64,000 nt of DNA from an alpha proteobacterium BAL199 (GCA_000171835.1 ABHC01000003.1:62001-126000), one strand, 5' to 3'. Shown: positions 1 through 9,892, numbered from the stretch's first letter. Translations and numbers: made by a program. The notes: generated by a model from the letters alone, not told the origin.

Positions 1-3
1 GCC

Positions 4-420
4 ATGCTCGAGGCGTACTGCCGGCTGTTCGAGACCCTGACACCGGATCGGCTCGAAGAATTCAGGGCGCTGTGCACGGACGACGTACGGTTCGCCGACC
101 CGTTCAACGACATTGCGGGAATCGAGCGCTTCATTGCGCTGTACCGCCACATGTACAAGGCCGTGTCGGAGCCCCGCTTTCTCGTGCTCGACCGGGTGTT
201 GTCGCCACAGGCCGGCTATGTCCGTTGGCAATTCACCGCCGTAGCGCGCGGTCGTTCCGTCGTCATCGACGGGATGAGTGAGATCCGCTTCGACACGACC
301 ACCGGCCGGGTTCGCGAACACATCGACCATTGGGACGCGGCCGGCCAACTCTATGAGCGGCTGCCCGTCGTTGGTTCATTGATCCGATGGCTGCGTCGCC
401 TGTTTGCCGCGCGCATTTGA
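4..420 (+). CDS. NTF2-like / SnoaL-fold protein
   Basis: A 138-residue protein of the cone-shaped NTF2-like (SnoaL) fold, recognised from the early helix, the ADPFNDI segment near residues 32-38 typical of ligand-pocket proteins of this family, and the closing strand with HIDHWD near residue 108. No catalytic role can be assigned. It ends head-on against the transporter at 455-1798. NTF2-like genes often accompany the cyclopropane-synthase/DUF1365 gene set seen next door, so a shared stress role is inferred. The ATG lies four bases from the window edge, so a longer upstream start cannot be excluded. Confidence 0.75.
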   Translation: MLEAYCRLFETLTPDRLEEFRALCTDDVRFADPFNDIAGIERFIALYRHMYKAVSEPRFLVLDRVLSPQAGYVRWQFTAVARGRSVVIDGMSEIRFDTTTGRVREHIDHWDAAGQLYERLPVVGSLIRWLRRLFAARI

Positions 421-454
421 GGACGGCTTGCGAAAACAGGGTGGGGAGCACGGA

Positions 455-1798
455 TCACATCCTGACGGCGGCTTCTCCCTCGATAAGCTGGATGCGCTGC
501 CTTAGATCGCTCTGCGCCGCTTGGTCGAGCGGGAACCGCCACATCAGGGTGATCGCGAACACCTTGAAGACCACCGGCACGGCACTGTAGAGCAGCGCCA
601 GCGTCAGCAGGGCCGAGGGCTGGTTCAGGCCATCGGCCGTGAACCCGGCCAGTTCCAGCAGCGGGAACGCCACACCGACCGCCAGTGCCAGCGCGAGCTT
701 GGTCGCCATCCCCCAGAACGCGAAATACACCCCGGTGCGCCGCCCGCCACCGGCCGCGGTGTCGACATCGATCACATCGGCCTGGATCGCGCTCGGCAGC
801 ACCAGGTCCGCACCCAGGCACAGTCCGGACAGAACGCAGATCACCAGGAACGGCCAGACGTCGCCGGCGCCCAGAAACGGCGCCCAGACAAACACGGCGC
901 AGTTCGCCGCCATGGCAAAGCACCAGGTTCGGTGCTTGCCGATCCGCCGGGCGAGGGCGAGCCAACCCGGCACCCCGACGATGCCGCAGAAGAAATACGC
1001 AAACAACAGGGGCCCCTGCATTTCGGGCTCGGCCAGGACGTGGGCGACGAACAGCAGGAACAGGGTGGCCGGCAGGCCGTTGGCGGTGCCGTTGACCAGA
1101 TAGGCCACGATCAGCCTGCAGAACGGTCGGTTGGCCGCCAGTAGCGCACCAGCCTGTCGCCATGGCACCGACTGCGCGCGCGCCACCGGCCGGTCCGGAA
1201 CGATGGTGACCGCGATCAGCACCGCCACCGGCAGTCCGATAACCAGCACCGGCGCCAACACCGCCAGGACCGCGCCAGGACGACTGTCCCCGTCGATCTG
1301 AAGAGCTGCCGGCAGGCCGGCCGCGATCAAGGTGCCCAGCACGACCGCGATCTCACGCGCGGCGGTGATCCGGGAGCGCTCGTGGTAGTCGTCCGAGAGT
1401 TCCGCACCCCACGCTCCATGCGGCAGTGACAGCATGGTCCAGCCGAGATAGAGCGCGAGGCTCCACAGCGTGAGGTATCCGACGCCGGCACCCTCGACCG
1501 GCCGGAACAACATCCACACCGACACCATCAGCAGCGGCAGCGATGCAACCAGCCAAGGCCGGCGGCGGCCGAACCGGCTGTGGGTGCGATCCGACAGCGC
1601 TCCGACCAGCGGGTCGGTCACCACGTCCCACAGGCGCGCCACCAGCAGGGCCGTTCCAACCGCCGCCAGAGGCAGGCCGAGCCCGGCGGTGTAGAACGTC
1701 GGCAGGAAGATGTAGAGCGGCACGCCCAGCGCGGCGGCCGGCAGGCCGGGAATCCCGTAGGCCATCAGCACCGGGAGCGGGGTCCGCCGGTCCGACAT
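455..1798 (-). CDS. MFS transporter of the GPH (MelB-like) family
   Basis: A 447-residue membrane protein with about twelve hydrophobic segments. The GPH signature is clear: acidic residues near 58 and 62 in the second helix, then DRTHSRFGRRRPW at about 70-82. The family couples solute uptake to a cation, usually for sugars, but relatives beside cyclopropane synthases have no known substrate. The ATG at 1798 is chosen because AGGAGG sits about eight bases upstream; an in-frame TTG at 1831 lacks such a site. It follows the fatty-acid synthase gene closely and is likely the last gene of the operon beginning at 5269. Confidence 0.85.
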   Translation of the reverse strand: MSDRRTPLPVLMAYGIPGLPAAALGVPLYIFLPTFYTAGLGLPLAAVGTALLVARLWDVVTDPLVGALSDRTHSRFGRRRPWLVASLPLLMVSVWMLFRPVEGAGVGYLTLWSLALYLGWTMLSLPHGAWGAELSDDYHERSRITAAREIAVVLGTLIAAGLPAALQIDGDSRPGAVLAVLAPVLVIGLPVAVLIAVTIVPDRPVARAQSVPWRQAGALLAANRPFCRLIVAYLVNGTANGLPATLFLLFVAHVLAEPEMQGPLLFAYFFCGIVGVPGWLALARRIGKHRTWCFAMAANCAVFVWAPFLGAGDVWPFLVICVLSGLCLGADLVLPSAIQADVIDVDTAAGGGRRTGVYFAFWGMATKLALALAVGVAFPLLELAGFTADGLNQPSALLTLALLYSAVPVVFKVFAITLMWRFPLDQAAQSDLRQRIQLIEGEAAVRM

Positions 1799-1834
1799 CG
1801 AGGCATCCTCCTGAAGCTGGACCGCGGTCAACCG

Positions 1835-3094
1835 CTATGGACGAACGTAGGCGATCTGGCAGACGTCGATGTGGCCGCCGCGGAACCCGCCTTCGCAGTA
1901 GGCAAGGTAGTAGTCCCACATCCGGCGAAACCGCGCGTCGAAACCCAGGGGCTCGATCTCCGGCCATTGCGCCAGGAACCGGGTCCGCCATCCCGCCAAA
2001 GTCCGGGCGTAATCGAGGCCGAATGCCTCCTCCGCGTCGACGCGCATGCCCTGCGCCTGGCCAAGCTCGTGGAGGTGCCGGCGGGTCGGCAACATGCCGC
2101 CGGGAAAGATGTAGCGCTGGATGAAGTCGGGGCTGGCTCGATAGTCCTCGAACCCGGCTTCGCTGATGGTGATCACCTGCAATGCCGCGCGGCCGCCATC
2201 GACCAGCCGATCGTGCAATTGCGCGAAGAACCGCGTCCAGAATGACTTTCCCACGGCTTCGAACATCTCGATCGACACGATGGCGTCAAAACGGCCGTCA
2301 ACATCCCGGTAGTCGCGAATCTCAAAGCTGACTCGATCATCGACGCCGGCACGGCGTGCCCGCTCGACGGCATAGGCATGCTGTTCGTTCGACAGGGTGA
2401 TACCGTGCACCTCGACGTCAAACTGTTGCGCGGCATACACCGCAAAGCCGCCCCAGCCACAGCCGATCTCCAACACCCGCTGTCCGGGCCGCAACTGCAG
2501 CATCTCGGCCATCCGACGGTACTTGGCGATCTGGGCGGCCTCCAGGGTCTGCCGGCTGCCCTCAAACCGGGCGGCCGAATAAGTCATGGAGGGATCCAGC
2601 CAACGTTCGTAGAACGCGTTCCCGAGATCGTAGTGATAGGCAATGTTGCGACGGCTGCCGCGTCGGGTGTTGCCGTTCAGCCAGTGCACAATCCGGCGTA
2701 CCAGCACTCGGATCAGACCCTGCGGATTCCCCTGATTCAGCGCGTTCTTGTTGCGCACGAACAGTTCGACCACTGCCACCGGATCGGGGCTGTCGACCGT
2801 GCCGTCCATGTACGCCTCAGCGAACGCCAGATCACCACCCAGGATAAAGCGCTTGATCGCCGCCAGATCCCGCAAACGAACGATGGCGTCCGGTCCGGGA
2901 ACACCACTGTCGAATGCCGCTTCGCGGCCGTTTGGCAGCACCAACGTCAGGCGTCCGACCGCAATCGCGGCCAGCATGCGAAACGCTGCGCGCGTCCACC
3001 GGTCCAGCCCGGGCATGGCATGGGGAGCAACCACCCGGCTGCCCGGATCCGCTCGGCGTTCCGGCACGCAGTCCTCATTCGTTATCACGGTCAT
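1835..3094 (-). CDS. Cyclopropane-fatty-acyl-phospholipid synthase family methyltransferase
   Basis: A 419-residue SAM-dependent methyltransferase acting on unsaturated acyl chains of membrane phospholipids. The HYDLGN motif is at about 154-159, the SAM-binding VLEIGCGWGG at about 207-216, and IEMFEAVG plus the RYIFPGG segment further on, all typical of Cfa enzymes. The ATG at 3094 starts five bases after the DUF1365 stop; a longer open frame back to 3256 overlaps that gene and looks non-coding. In this gene set the enzyme may methylate the chain without forming a ring, as in furan fatty-acid synthesis in Rhodobacter. The product cannot be decided from sequence alone. Confidence 0.9.
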   Translation of the reverse strand: MTVITNEDCVPERRADPGSRVVAPHAMPGLDRWTRAAFRMLAAIAVGRLTLVLPNGREAAFDSGVPGPDAIVRLRDLAAIKRFILGGDLAFAEAYMDGTVDSPDPVAVVELFVRNKNALNQGNPQGLIRVLVRRIVHWLNGNTRRGSRRNIAYHYDLGNAFYERWLDPSMTYSAARFEGSRQTLEAAQIAKYRRMAEMLQLRPGQRVLEIGCGWGGFAVYAAQQFDVEVHGITLSNEQHAYAVERARRAGVDDRVSFEIRDYRDVDGRFDAIVSIEMFEAVGKSFWTRFFAQLHDRLVDGGRAALQVITISEAGFEDYRASPDFIQRYIFPGGMLPTRRHLHELGQAQGMRVDAEEAFGLDYARTLAGWRTRFLAQWPEIEPLGFDARFRRMWDYYLAYCEGGFRGGHIDVCQIAYVRP

Positions 3095-3099
3095 TGTCT

Positions 3100-3954
3100 T
3101 TACAGCGCTCCGGGGTTTGTCGGGTCCGGGCGCACGCTGCGTCCGAGCGAAACGGCATCCGCCGGCGGGTCCGGCCGCCTGTGAAACGGCGCGCCCTTCC
3201 ACCAGAGGCGGACCGCCTCCCAGTGGATTGCCGCCATCACCTTGACCGTGACCCACGAGTGGGTGAACAGGCTGGCCAGGAGACGGGCATCGGTCAGCGG
3301 ACGGCGGTCGCCGGCCTGGGTCGCGATCAGCCGGTCGTCGCCACCCGGGCCGACCAACCGGATCAGGACCCGCAGGCGTTCACCGGGCTCGTCCAGCCGG
3401 AAGCGATAGCTCCCTTCGATCGGCAGAAATGGCGAGACGTAGAACCGTTTATCCACGGTCTGGATCAATGGCGCGCCCGGACGGTGGTCGTCTTCGACCG
3501 GCACGAGGTATCCGTGCTGGTCGCCGAAGGTATTCTTGACCTCGTAGAGCACACCGGCCAGCGCGCCATCGGCCCGATAGCCCCAGTAAATGGTGATCGG
3601 GTTGAACACGTAGCCGAGCACTCGCGGGAAGCACAGCACGAGGATCCGCCCGCCATCGAGCGGCCGTCCGGCGCGGGCAAACTCCCGCTCGATCCAGGGT
3701 CGAAGGTCCGAGCCGTCGCGGGCGCCATGGTCCCGGAAGTGAAAGCTGAACAGGTTGGCCCGCTCGACCGAGAACAACAACAGGTCGCGATCGATCGCGA
3801 CCAACTCGTCGAGGTCCAAAAGCACGGATGCCACACGGTATCGGAACCGATGGCGAATGGCCCCTACCCGAGTGTGCATGACGCTGCCGAGGTAGAGCGC
3901 CGACCGTCGTGCCGGAGTGAAAACAGGCGATGCCAAGGACTCAGTCCGCCGCAT
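3100..3954 (-). CDS. DUF1365 family protein
   Basis: About 284 residues of the DUF1365 family, recognised by the opening SALYLGSVMHTR and HRFRYRVASVLLDLDEL, the central FSFHFRDHG segment, and the GYVFNPITIYWGY block. The biochemical role is unproven; family members sit between a flavoprotein and a cyclopropane synthase and have been linked to modified fatty acids in alphaproteobacteria. The start MRRTESL at 3954 overlaps the end of the flavoprotein gene by 14 bases, suggesting translational coupling. A later ATG at 3879 would remove conserved N-terminal sequence. Confidence 0.85.
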   Translation of the reverse strand: MRRTESLASPVFTPARRSALYLGSVMHTRVGAIRHRFRYRVASVLLDLDELVAIDRDLLLFSVERANLFSFHFRDHGARDGSDLRPWIEREFARAGRPLDGGRILVLCFPRVLGYVFNPITIYWGYRADGALAGVLYEVKNTFGDQHGYLVPVEDDHRPGAPLIQTVDKRFYVSPFLPIEGSYRFRLDEPGERLRVLIRLVGPGGDDRLIATQAGDRRPLTDARLLASLFTHSWVTVKVMAAIHWEAVRLWWKGAPFHRRPDPPADAVSLGRSVRPDPTNPGAL

Positions 3955-5269
3955 CGGCCAGCACAGCGTTCGAACCGGCCCCGGCATACCGCCGATCCGC
4001 CGGCGCGACCCGGCATGGCCACGGCGGTTCGACCCCCAACGATCGCCCGACCGCTATTGCCGCCTTCAGGCCGTCCTCATGAAAGCCCCAGCCGCAGTAG
4101 CTGCCGCAGAACCACAGACCGCGCGCGCCTTGGATCGACGGCAGGCTGTCCTGGGCCGATACCGCAGCCGTATCGAAGACCGGATGCTCATAGGAGAACC
4201 GTGCGAACTCCATCTTCGGGTCCGGTTCGTGCAGGGGATTCATACTGACGAACAACGGCCGTGCAGGGTCCAAATTCTGCAGTCGGTTCATCCAATATGT
4301 CAGAGCCACCCGGCGATCGCTGCGCTCGGACCGGTCGGCCTGATAGTTCCACGCCGCCCAGGCAGCCCTGCGACGCGGCATCAACGACCGGTCACGATGC
4401 AATATGGCCGTGTTCGACTGGTAGCGAAACGCGCCCAGGACTCGGCTCTCGGCATCCGTCGGATCGGCAATCAAGCGAAGGGCCTGATCGCCGTGAGTGC
4501 CGAACACCACATGGTCGTAGGTCTGAGCATCCCCGTCGGCGGTCTCGACCGTCACCCCGGACACGTTCGGTGTCACTCGACGTACCGGGGCCGCCGCCCG
4601 AATCCGGCCAGGCAAAGCCGAGGCCAAACGCTCTACATAGCACTGGGAACCGCCGCTGACGGTGCGCCACTGCGGTCGATCGACCAGATTGAGAAGCTGG
4701 TGGTTCTCGAAGAACCGGATGAACGACTTCGCCGGGAACGCCAGCATGGTCTCGACCGGACACGACCAGATCGCCGCCCCCATCGGCAGAAGATGGTCGT
4801 GGATGAAACCGTCACCATACCGTTCCAGGGCCAGCCACTCACCGAGCGTCGGCCCTGTGCCCGGTTGCTTCAACAGGCGGGCCGCACCCGAGAAAAACCG
4901 CAGAATGTCCGCCATCATGCGCCAGTACCGGCGGCTCATCAGATTGGCCGGCTGAGCCAACATGCCTCGCGGCGAGCCCTCATACTCCAGACGACCTTCA
5001 TCGACCGAGACGCTGAAGGTCATCTGGCTCGTTTCGGTAGCAACACCGAGATGCTCGAACAGGCGCACGAGGTTGGGATAGTTCCGCTCGTTGTAGACGA
5101 TGAAGCCGGTGTCGACCGAGACCGGAACACCGTCGTAGTCGACCGTAACCGTGTTGGCGTGGCCACCGAGCCGGGCGTCCTGCTCGTACACGGTCACATC
5201 GTGGCTCGTGCGCATCAGCCATGCGGCGCTGAGACCGGCGATGCCAGATCCGATGACAGCAATGCGCAT
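3941..5269 (-). CDS. FAD-dependent amine-oxidase-like oxidoreductase (desaturase-like)
   Basis: A 442-residue flavoprotein. The dinucleotide motif GSGIAGLSAAW occurs at residues 7-17, followed by the acidic residue and GGHAN motif (about 34-38) of the NAD(P)/FAD amine oxidase group. A second FAD contact, LWFCGSYCGWGFHEDG, lies near the C-terminus. The ATG at 5269 gives the usual short leader to the Rossmann strand. It heads the row of four co-directional genes down to 455, with overlaps or gaps of a few bases. In Rhodobacter the counterpart is in the sigma-E regulon and needed for furan fatty acids (recalled, not checked); desaturation of a methylated chain is the inferred role. Confidence 0.85.
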   Translation of the reverse strand: MRIAVIGSGIAGLSAAWLMRTSHDVTVYEQDARLGGHANTVTVDYDGVPVSVDTGFIVYNERNYPNLVRLFEHLGVATETSQMTFSVSVDEGRLEYEGSPRGMLAQPANLMSRRYWRMMADILRFFSGAARLLKQPGTGPTLGEWLALERYGDGFIHDHLLPMGAAIWSCPVETMLAFPAKSFIRFFENHQLLNLVDRPQWRTVSGGSQCYVERLASALPGRIRAAAPVRRVTPNVSGVTVETADGDAQTYDHVVFGTHGDQALRLIADPTDAESRVLGAFRYQSNTAILHRDRSLMPRRRAAWAAWNYQADRSERSDRRVALTYWMNRLQNLDPARPLFVSMNPLHEPDPKMEFARFSYEHPVFDTAAVSAQDSLPSIQGARGLWFCGSYCGWGFHEDGLKAAIAVGRSLGVEPPWPCRVAPADRRYAGAGSNAVLADAAD

Positions 5270-5301
5270 AAGGTCGTCGCTCCCTTGGTTGCTGCGATCT
5301 C

Positions 5302-5327
5302 TACGCATCCGGACACGGTTTGGATCA
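5302..5327 (-). promoter_or_regulatory. Candidate ECF11 (sigma-E/ChrR type) promoter
   Basis: On the minus strand TGATCC (5327-5322) is followed after exactly 16 bases by CGTA (5305-5302), the arrangement I recall for ECF11 sigma factors that respond to singlet oxygen. It would start transcription about 25 bases before the flavoprotein ATG at 5269. A second TGATCC lies 17 bases upstream (5344-5339) without a matching -10. Confidence 0.5.
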
Positions 5328-5524
5328 GGTCACGCGGTGGATCATCGCGGCTCCATCGCACATGACGCCCGCACTGCTGTTCATTTTCCCCCGTTGGCCA
5401 AGATGTATCCACCCGGCCAGGAGAACAATCGTCGTTTCAGCGGTTCCCGAACCGCGCTCAGATCGATCCGCACTTACCACATGTATTCGCGAGCGCGGTC
5501 GGCACGCTATGCTACAAAGGAGCA

Positions 5525-7219
5525 GTGAACTTTCGCGGCGCGGCGAGACATGACCGAATGATCGAAAGCGGCGGCCGGCTCGTGCCCAGCCCCAGCGTAC
5601 GACGCAAGGACGCGGCGCGCTGGCTTGTGATCGCCGCGCTCGGTTGTTTGCTGCTGATCGCTCTGATCGAAAGCATTTCCGCGCTGGCGTCGCGGCAAAA
5701 TGCGCGCAATGCCGCCGCCGATGACTTGAACACCCTTCGGGTCCAGCTTCAGCAGATCTTGAACGTGGATGTGCAGTTGATCCGGGGTATGGCCGGTTAC
5801 ATCAGAAGCAATCCCGATATCAGCCAAAGCGAGTTCGAACTGATTGCCGAGGACATGCTGCAGGGTGCATCGGATCATGTTCGCAATCTCGGGCTGGCCC
5901 GTGATCTCGTCATTACCCACATGTACCCGTTGGCGGGAAATCAAGCAGCGCTCGGCCTTGATTATCGCCAAACGCCCGATCAATGGATTGCGGTACAGAA
6001 GGTCATCGAAAGCAACCGAACCGTTGTGGCCGGTCCGCTAGAGCTCAAGCAGGGCGGCGTTGGGTTAATCGCGCGTTTTCCGATCCGTCTGCGGTCGGGG
6101 TCGGGGTCGGCCAACGAGCGCCCACTGTGGGGAATCGCCTCCACGGTTATCGACTTCGAAAAGCTGTTGGTCCGCGCCGGCTACCCCGTGTTCGAGGAGA
6201 ATTATCGGCTCGCCCTCACGGGCCGCAACGGTGATCCGGCCGACGCACGGATTTTCTGGGGCGATCCCGATGTCCGCCAATACAGCCCGATCGAACTGAC
6301 GGTCGAAATCGTCAATGGCGAGTGGAAGATTCTGGCTGCACCAACGGGTGGATGGGCCATGCTGTCGCCTTTCCTCCCGCTGACGGTGTTCCTCGGCATC
6401 ATGCTTTTCGTCGGGATCAGCGCGCTGATCTGGATGCGCTACCGGAGCGCTCTGGATCGCGACGATTTCTACCGCCGTCTCGTCCTTGCCGCCCAGCAGG
6501 CCGAAGCGGCGAATACGGCCAAATCCAGCTTCATGGCCGTCATGAGCCATGAGTTGCGAACGCCGCTGAACGCGATCATCGGCTTCAGCCAGTTGCTGGT
6601 CGAAAGCGAGGATGGAAGCCCGCTTTGGAAGCGTGCCCGAGGCTACATCGCGGACATTGAGCGAAGCGGCCAATTCCTGCTTTCGATCATCAGCGACATA
6701 CTGGACCTTTCCAGAATCGAGAGCGGTCGCTACGAGCTCAAGCCAGCGCCGCTCGACGTTGTCGAGGAGGTTCATCGGATCGCTCGGCATCTGGCCGTCA
6801 GCTTCGAGGAAAACAACATCGATCTGACGTTGCCGCCGGCCTCCCAGCGGGCATCCGCCTTTGCGGACCCCCGGGCCCTGCAACAGGTCCTGATGAATGC
6901 CCTGTCGAATGCGCAGAAACACAATCCGCCAGACACCACCGTCACAGTGTCGGTTCGGATGCCTTCCTACGACACGGTGCAGATCGAAGTAACCGATACC
7001 GGGGTCGGCATCCCGACCGACCAATTGTCGCGAATCTGGGAACCGTTCGTTCAGATCGAGTCGAGCTATTCGAGGAAGGGCGGCGGAACCGGGCTGGGCC
7101 TCACGATCTGCCACGGCCTGGTGACAGCGATGCTGGGGACGATCGAGGTCACGAGCGAATTCGGCTCGGGAACCACTATCCGCATCACACTTCCGACCGC
7201 CCCGCCACAGTCAGACTGA
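5525..7219 (+). CDS. CHASE-domain sensor histidine kinase
   Basis: A 564-residue membrane kinase. A membrane helix at about 31-52 leads into an extracytoplasmic CHASE domain (about 60-225; MYPLAGNQAALGLD and ELKQGGVGL are typical), then a second helix at about 278-304. The DHp domain has the phospho-acceptor in SHELRTPLNAIIGF near residue 342, and the ATPase domain shows an N-box (NALSNAQKHN) and DTGVGIP. There is no receiver or partner regulator next to it. Start: the GTG at 5525 has AAGGAG only two bases away, so the ATG at 5558 is a fair alternative. CHASE domains sense small ligands; the ligand is unknown. Confidence 0.9.
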   Translation: MNFRGAARHDRMIESGGRLVPSPSVRRKDAARWLVIAALGCLLLIALIESISALASRQNARNAAADDLNTLRVQLQQILNVDVQLIRGMAGYIRSNPDISQSEFELIAEDMLQGASDHVRNLGLARDLVITHMYPLAGNQAALGLDYRQTPDQWIAVQKVIESNRTVVAGPLELKQGGVGLIARFPIRLRSGSGSANERPLWGIASTVIDFEKLLVRAGYPVFEENYRLALTGRNGDPADARIFWGDPDVRQYSPIELTVEIVNGEWKILAAPTGGWAMLSPFLPLTVFLGIMLFVGISALIWMRYRSALDRDDFYRRLVLAAQQAEAANTAKSSFMAVMSHELRTPLNAIIGFSQLLVESEDGSPLWKRARGYIADIERSGQFLLSIISDILDLSRIESGRYELKPAPLDVVEEVHRIARHLAVSFEENNIDLTLPPASQRASAFADPRALQQVLMNALSNAQKHNPPDTTVTVSVRMPSYDTVQIEVTDTGVGIPTDQLSRIWEPFVQIESSYSRKGGGTGLGLTICHGLVTAMLGTIEVTSEFGSGTTIRITLPTAPPQSD

Positions 7220-7255
7220 CGCCCCGGAAACGACGCGTGACCGGTCCGCTCGGCC

Positions 7256-9892
7256 TTACGGCGTCTCCCTTATCGCTTCGAGATGCGGTGTCGAGGTCTG
7301 CTCGGCGAATGCCGCGTAACGCTGTCTCGTCGCGGCAACAGCGTCGCGCAGTGCGTTGATCAAGGCGACATCAATCTGATCGGCCCGTGCCGCGGCTTCA
7401 ATCAAGCCGGCACCGGAAGCAATGCGCGTCAGACCGACATTTCCTGACACTCCTCGAACCGCGTGGCCGATGGCTCGCACGCGTTCGGGATCATCCGCCA
7501 AGCTCGCCATCTGGTCGACCTGCTCTTCGATCGTCGTCAGAACCTCGTGTGTCAACGAGACGGTTCGGCCATGGCCTAGCCGTGCCATGAGATCGCCTTG
7601 CTGTTTTGCGCTGAGCAATTCGACCGCTTCCAGATCCTGCGCGCTGGACAAGCCCACCGGCACGCTCACCGGCTGGCTATCCCCTATGGAGGCGCCCGCA
7701 ACGCCTGTGACGGAGGCCAGGGCCGACAGCAGTTGGTCCCATTCGATCGGCTTGGGCAGGCAATCGGTCATTCCAGCCATTCGGTAGGCGTCACGCTGCT
7801 CCGTGAATGCGTCGGCCGTCAGACCGATGATCGGAATTTGACTCCAGGTCGTCGCTTCAGCGCGGATCCATCGTGTCGCCTCGACGCCATCCAGCACCGG
7901 CATGTTCACGTCCATCAAGACCGCGTCGTACTGTGTGCCGGACCGCAGCCGCTCCAGGCATGCAACACCGTCTCCGACCGTGTCGACGGTGTGGCCTTCT
8001 TCCGTCAGATACTGGGCGATAATGTCGCGATTCAGTGGCACGTCATCGGCCAGCAAAATCACCAGGGGTCGCGACGGGATTTGGCCAGTCTTTGACTCGA
8101 CCGATGCCAGGCGATCACCTTCTTCCAGTTCCAGATCGATGTAGAAAGTGGATCCGGTTCCCGTCCCGCCCGACGAGACCCCGATATTTCCGCCCATTCT
8201 CGTCATCAGGCCCGCCGAGATCGCCAAACCGAGGCCGGTGCCGCTCGCGCTTGGCGCATCCAAGCGATCGATCTGCGAGAATTCCCGAAACAGCAGGGCC
8301 TGTCCTTCTGAGGAAATCCCAGGCCCAGTGTCGATGACCTCGACCCGCAACCGATGGCAGCGGGTCCCGGACGGCTCGGTGCCGTATCGAACTGTAACCC
8401 TCCCTTCTGCGGTAAACTTCACAGCATTGCCAACCAGGTTGAACAGGACCTGCGCCAGCCGCTCGGCGTCACCGACAAGTGCCTCGGGGAGAATGCCGGT
8501 ACGTTCCGTCTCAATGGTGATCCCTTTGGCGCGTGCCGTCGCTTCGAACAGTCCCGCAGCGTTGCGGATCAGTGCTTCGGGATCGAATGGCTTTGTCGTC
8601 AGTTCGATCTTATTTGCTTCGATCTTGGAGAAATCCAGGACCTGATTGATCAGGGACAGCAGATGCCGGCCAGCGGTGCGAGCTTCTTCGATGTCATGAC
8701 GCACCTCGGCCAGCGACCGGCGACGTTCCGTCAGATCGAGCATTCCCAGCACTCCGGTCAATGGAGTGCGCAGCTCGTGGCTGATCGCTGCCAGAAACCG
8801 CGACTTGGTACGGTTTGCGGTCTCGGCCTCCAATCGGGCGGCGTCAAGTTCATCTTCGCTGCGGCTGCGCTCCTCGACCATCATTGCGAAGCCTTGCGTG
8901 ACGGTCTGAAGCTCCCGGTACACGCTCGGAGTTAGCCGCGCCGTGGTGTCACCGTCACTGACTGAATGAAACACCTTCACGGCGTTGGAAATGCGCCGGA
9001 ACAGCGGTGCAAACACCAGGAAGGCGGCAACCAGCGACCCGCCCACCACGGCAAGCGCGATCAGTGCGGTCGACGCCGCGACCCCGCTCAACGTTTCATC
9101 GAACTCCGCGATGTCAATTTGCGTCACCAGGCAAGCCGCCGGCGTCTCGATCCACCGGTAGCTGACAATCACCGCGACGCCCCGGTAGTCGGTTCCGTCC
9201 TCAACGGCACTCTGGCCAGCAATGCAGCGATTGACGAACGTCTCGTGCACGCCGCCGACCAGTGCTCCAGTGTCCGCCGCCAGCCGGGGCGGTGACACCA
9301 GCAGGTTCCCGCTGCTGATCAGGTAGCTGTCTTCGCTCTTAAAGGCTGTGGACTTGGTCTGCAGGACCTTGGCAAATCCGACGGGGCTGAGAACCGCGCC
9401 CAGCACAAGCAGCCGCCCGTTGCGGCGGGCCGGCATCGCGACGGTCGACACCGATTTACGGCGATACAGGTCGTACACCGGCGGGCCGATATACAGTCCC
9501 TGCCGTCCGGCATTGAAGTACGTCTCCTCGCTGCGGATTTTGTTGAGCTGCGCCCGGTCCGTCGACTCCAGCACCTCGCCGGTCTCGCCATCGAGCACGA
9601 ACACTTCGTCCAGGCGCCCGCTGGTACTGTTCTTAATCGAACTGAGATGGCCTTCGACGTCATGTTCGATGATTCCGAGGAGCGACACCGCCTCGTTGAC
9701 CGACGCGGACACCTGGAAGGCCTTTTCGGCGTTGATCGCTGCAACGGTTCGTTCCGCCGCCGCGCGGGCTCGCGATACCAGTTGTGAGTGATGAACCCAG
9801 CCGGCGGCAAGTGGACCGATCACACCAATCGCAATGATCAGAGCGATGATCGACCCCCGAAGCGACAGGCGATCAACCAGGCGGACCACCAT
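7256..9892 (-). CDS. Hybrid sensor histidine kinase with HAMP, REC and HPt
   Basis: An 878-residue hybrid kinase. Two membrane helices (about 13-33 and 270-295) bracket a periplasmic domain of about 230 residues that resembles a double-Cache sensor. A HAMP linker follows, then the DHp with SHELRTPLTGVLGM (His near 371), the ATPase domain, a receiver with the acceptor Asp in DVNMP near 660, and a C-terminal HPt with GHAVRGVSGN (His near 810). All steps of an internal phosphorelay up to the HPt are therefore present. The start at 9892 overlaps the end of the THI5-like binding-protein gene by 20 bases, so the two are probably co-translated. No output regulator is adjacent. Confidence 0.9.
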   Translation of the reverse strand: MVVRLVDRLSLRGSIIALIIAIGVIGPLAAGWVHHSQLVSRARAAAERTVAAINAEKAFQVSASVNEAVSLLGIIEHDVEGHLSSIKNSTSGRLDEVFVLDGETGEVLESTDRAQLNKIRSEETYFNAGRQGLYIGPPVYDLYRRKSVSTVAMPARRNGRLLVLGAVLSPVGFAKVLQTKSTAFKSEDSYLISSGNLLVSPPRLAADTGALVGGVHETFVNRCIAGQSAVEDGTDYRGVAVIVSYRWIETPAACLVTQIDIAEFDETLSGVAASTALIALAVVGGSLVAAFLVFAPLFRRISNAVKVFHSVSDGDTTARLTPSVYRELQTVTQGFAMMVEERSRSEDELDAARLEAETANRTKSRFLAAISHELRTPLTGVLGMLDLTERRRSLAEVRHDIEEARTAGRHLLSLINQVLDFSKIEANKIELTTKPFDPEALIRNAAGLFEATARAKGITIETERTGILPEALVGDAERLAQVLFNLVGNAVKFTAEGRVTVRYGTEPSGTRCHRLRVEVIDTGPGISSEGQALLFREFSQIDRLDAPSASGTGLGLAISAGLMTRMGGNIGVSSGGTGTGSTFYIDLELEEGDRLASVESKTGQIPSRPLVILLADDVPLNRDIIAQYLTEEGHTVDTVGDGVACLERLRSGTQYDAVLMDVNMPVLDGVEATRWIRAEATTWSQIPIIGLTADAFTEQRDAYRMAGMTDCLPKPIEWDQLLSALASVTGVAGASIGDSQPVSVPVGLSSAQDLEAVELLSAKQQGDLMARLGHGRTVSLTHEVLTTIEEQVDQMASLADDPERVRAIGHAVRGVSGNVGLTRIASGAGLIEAAARADQIDVALINALRDAVAATRQRYAAFAEQTSTPHLEAIRETP

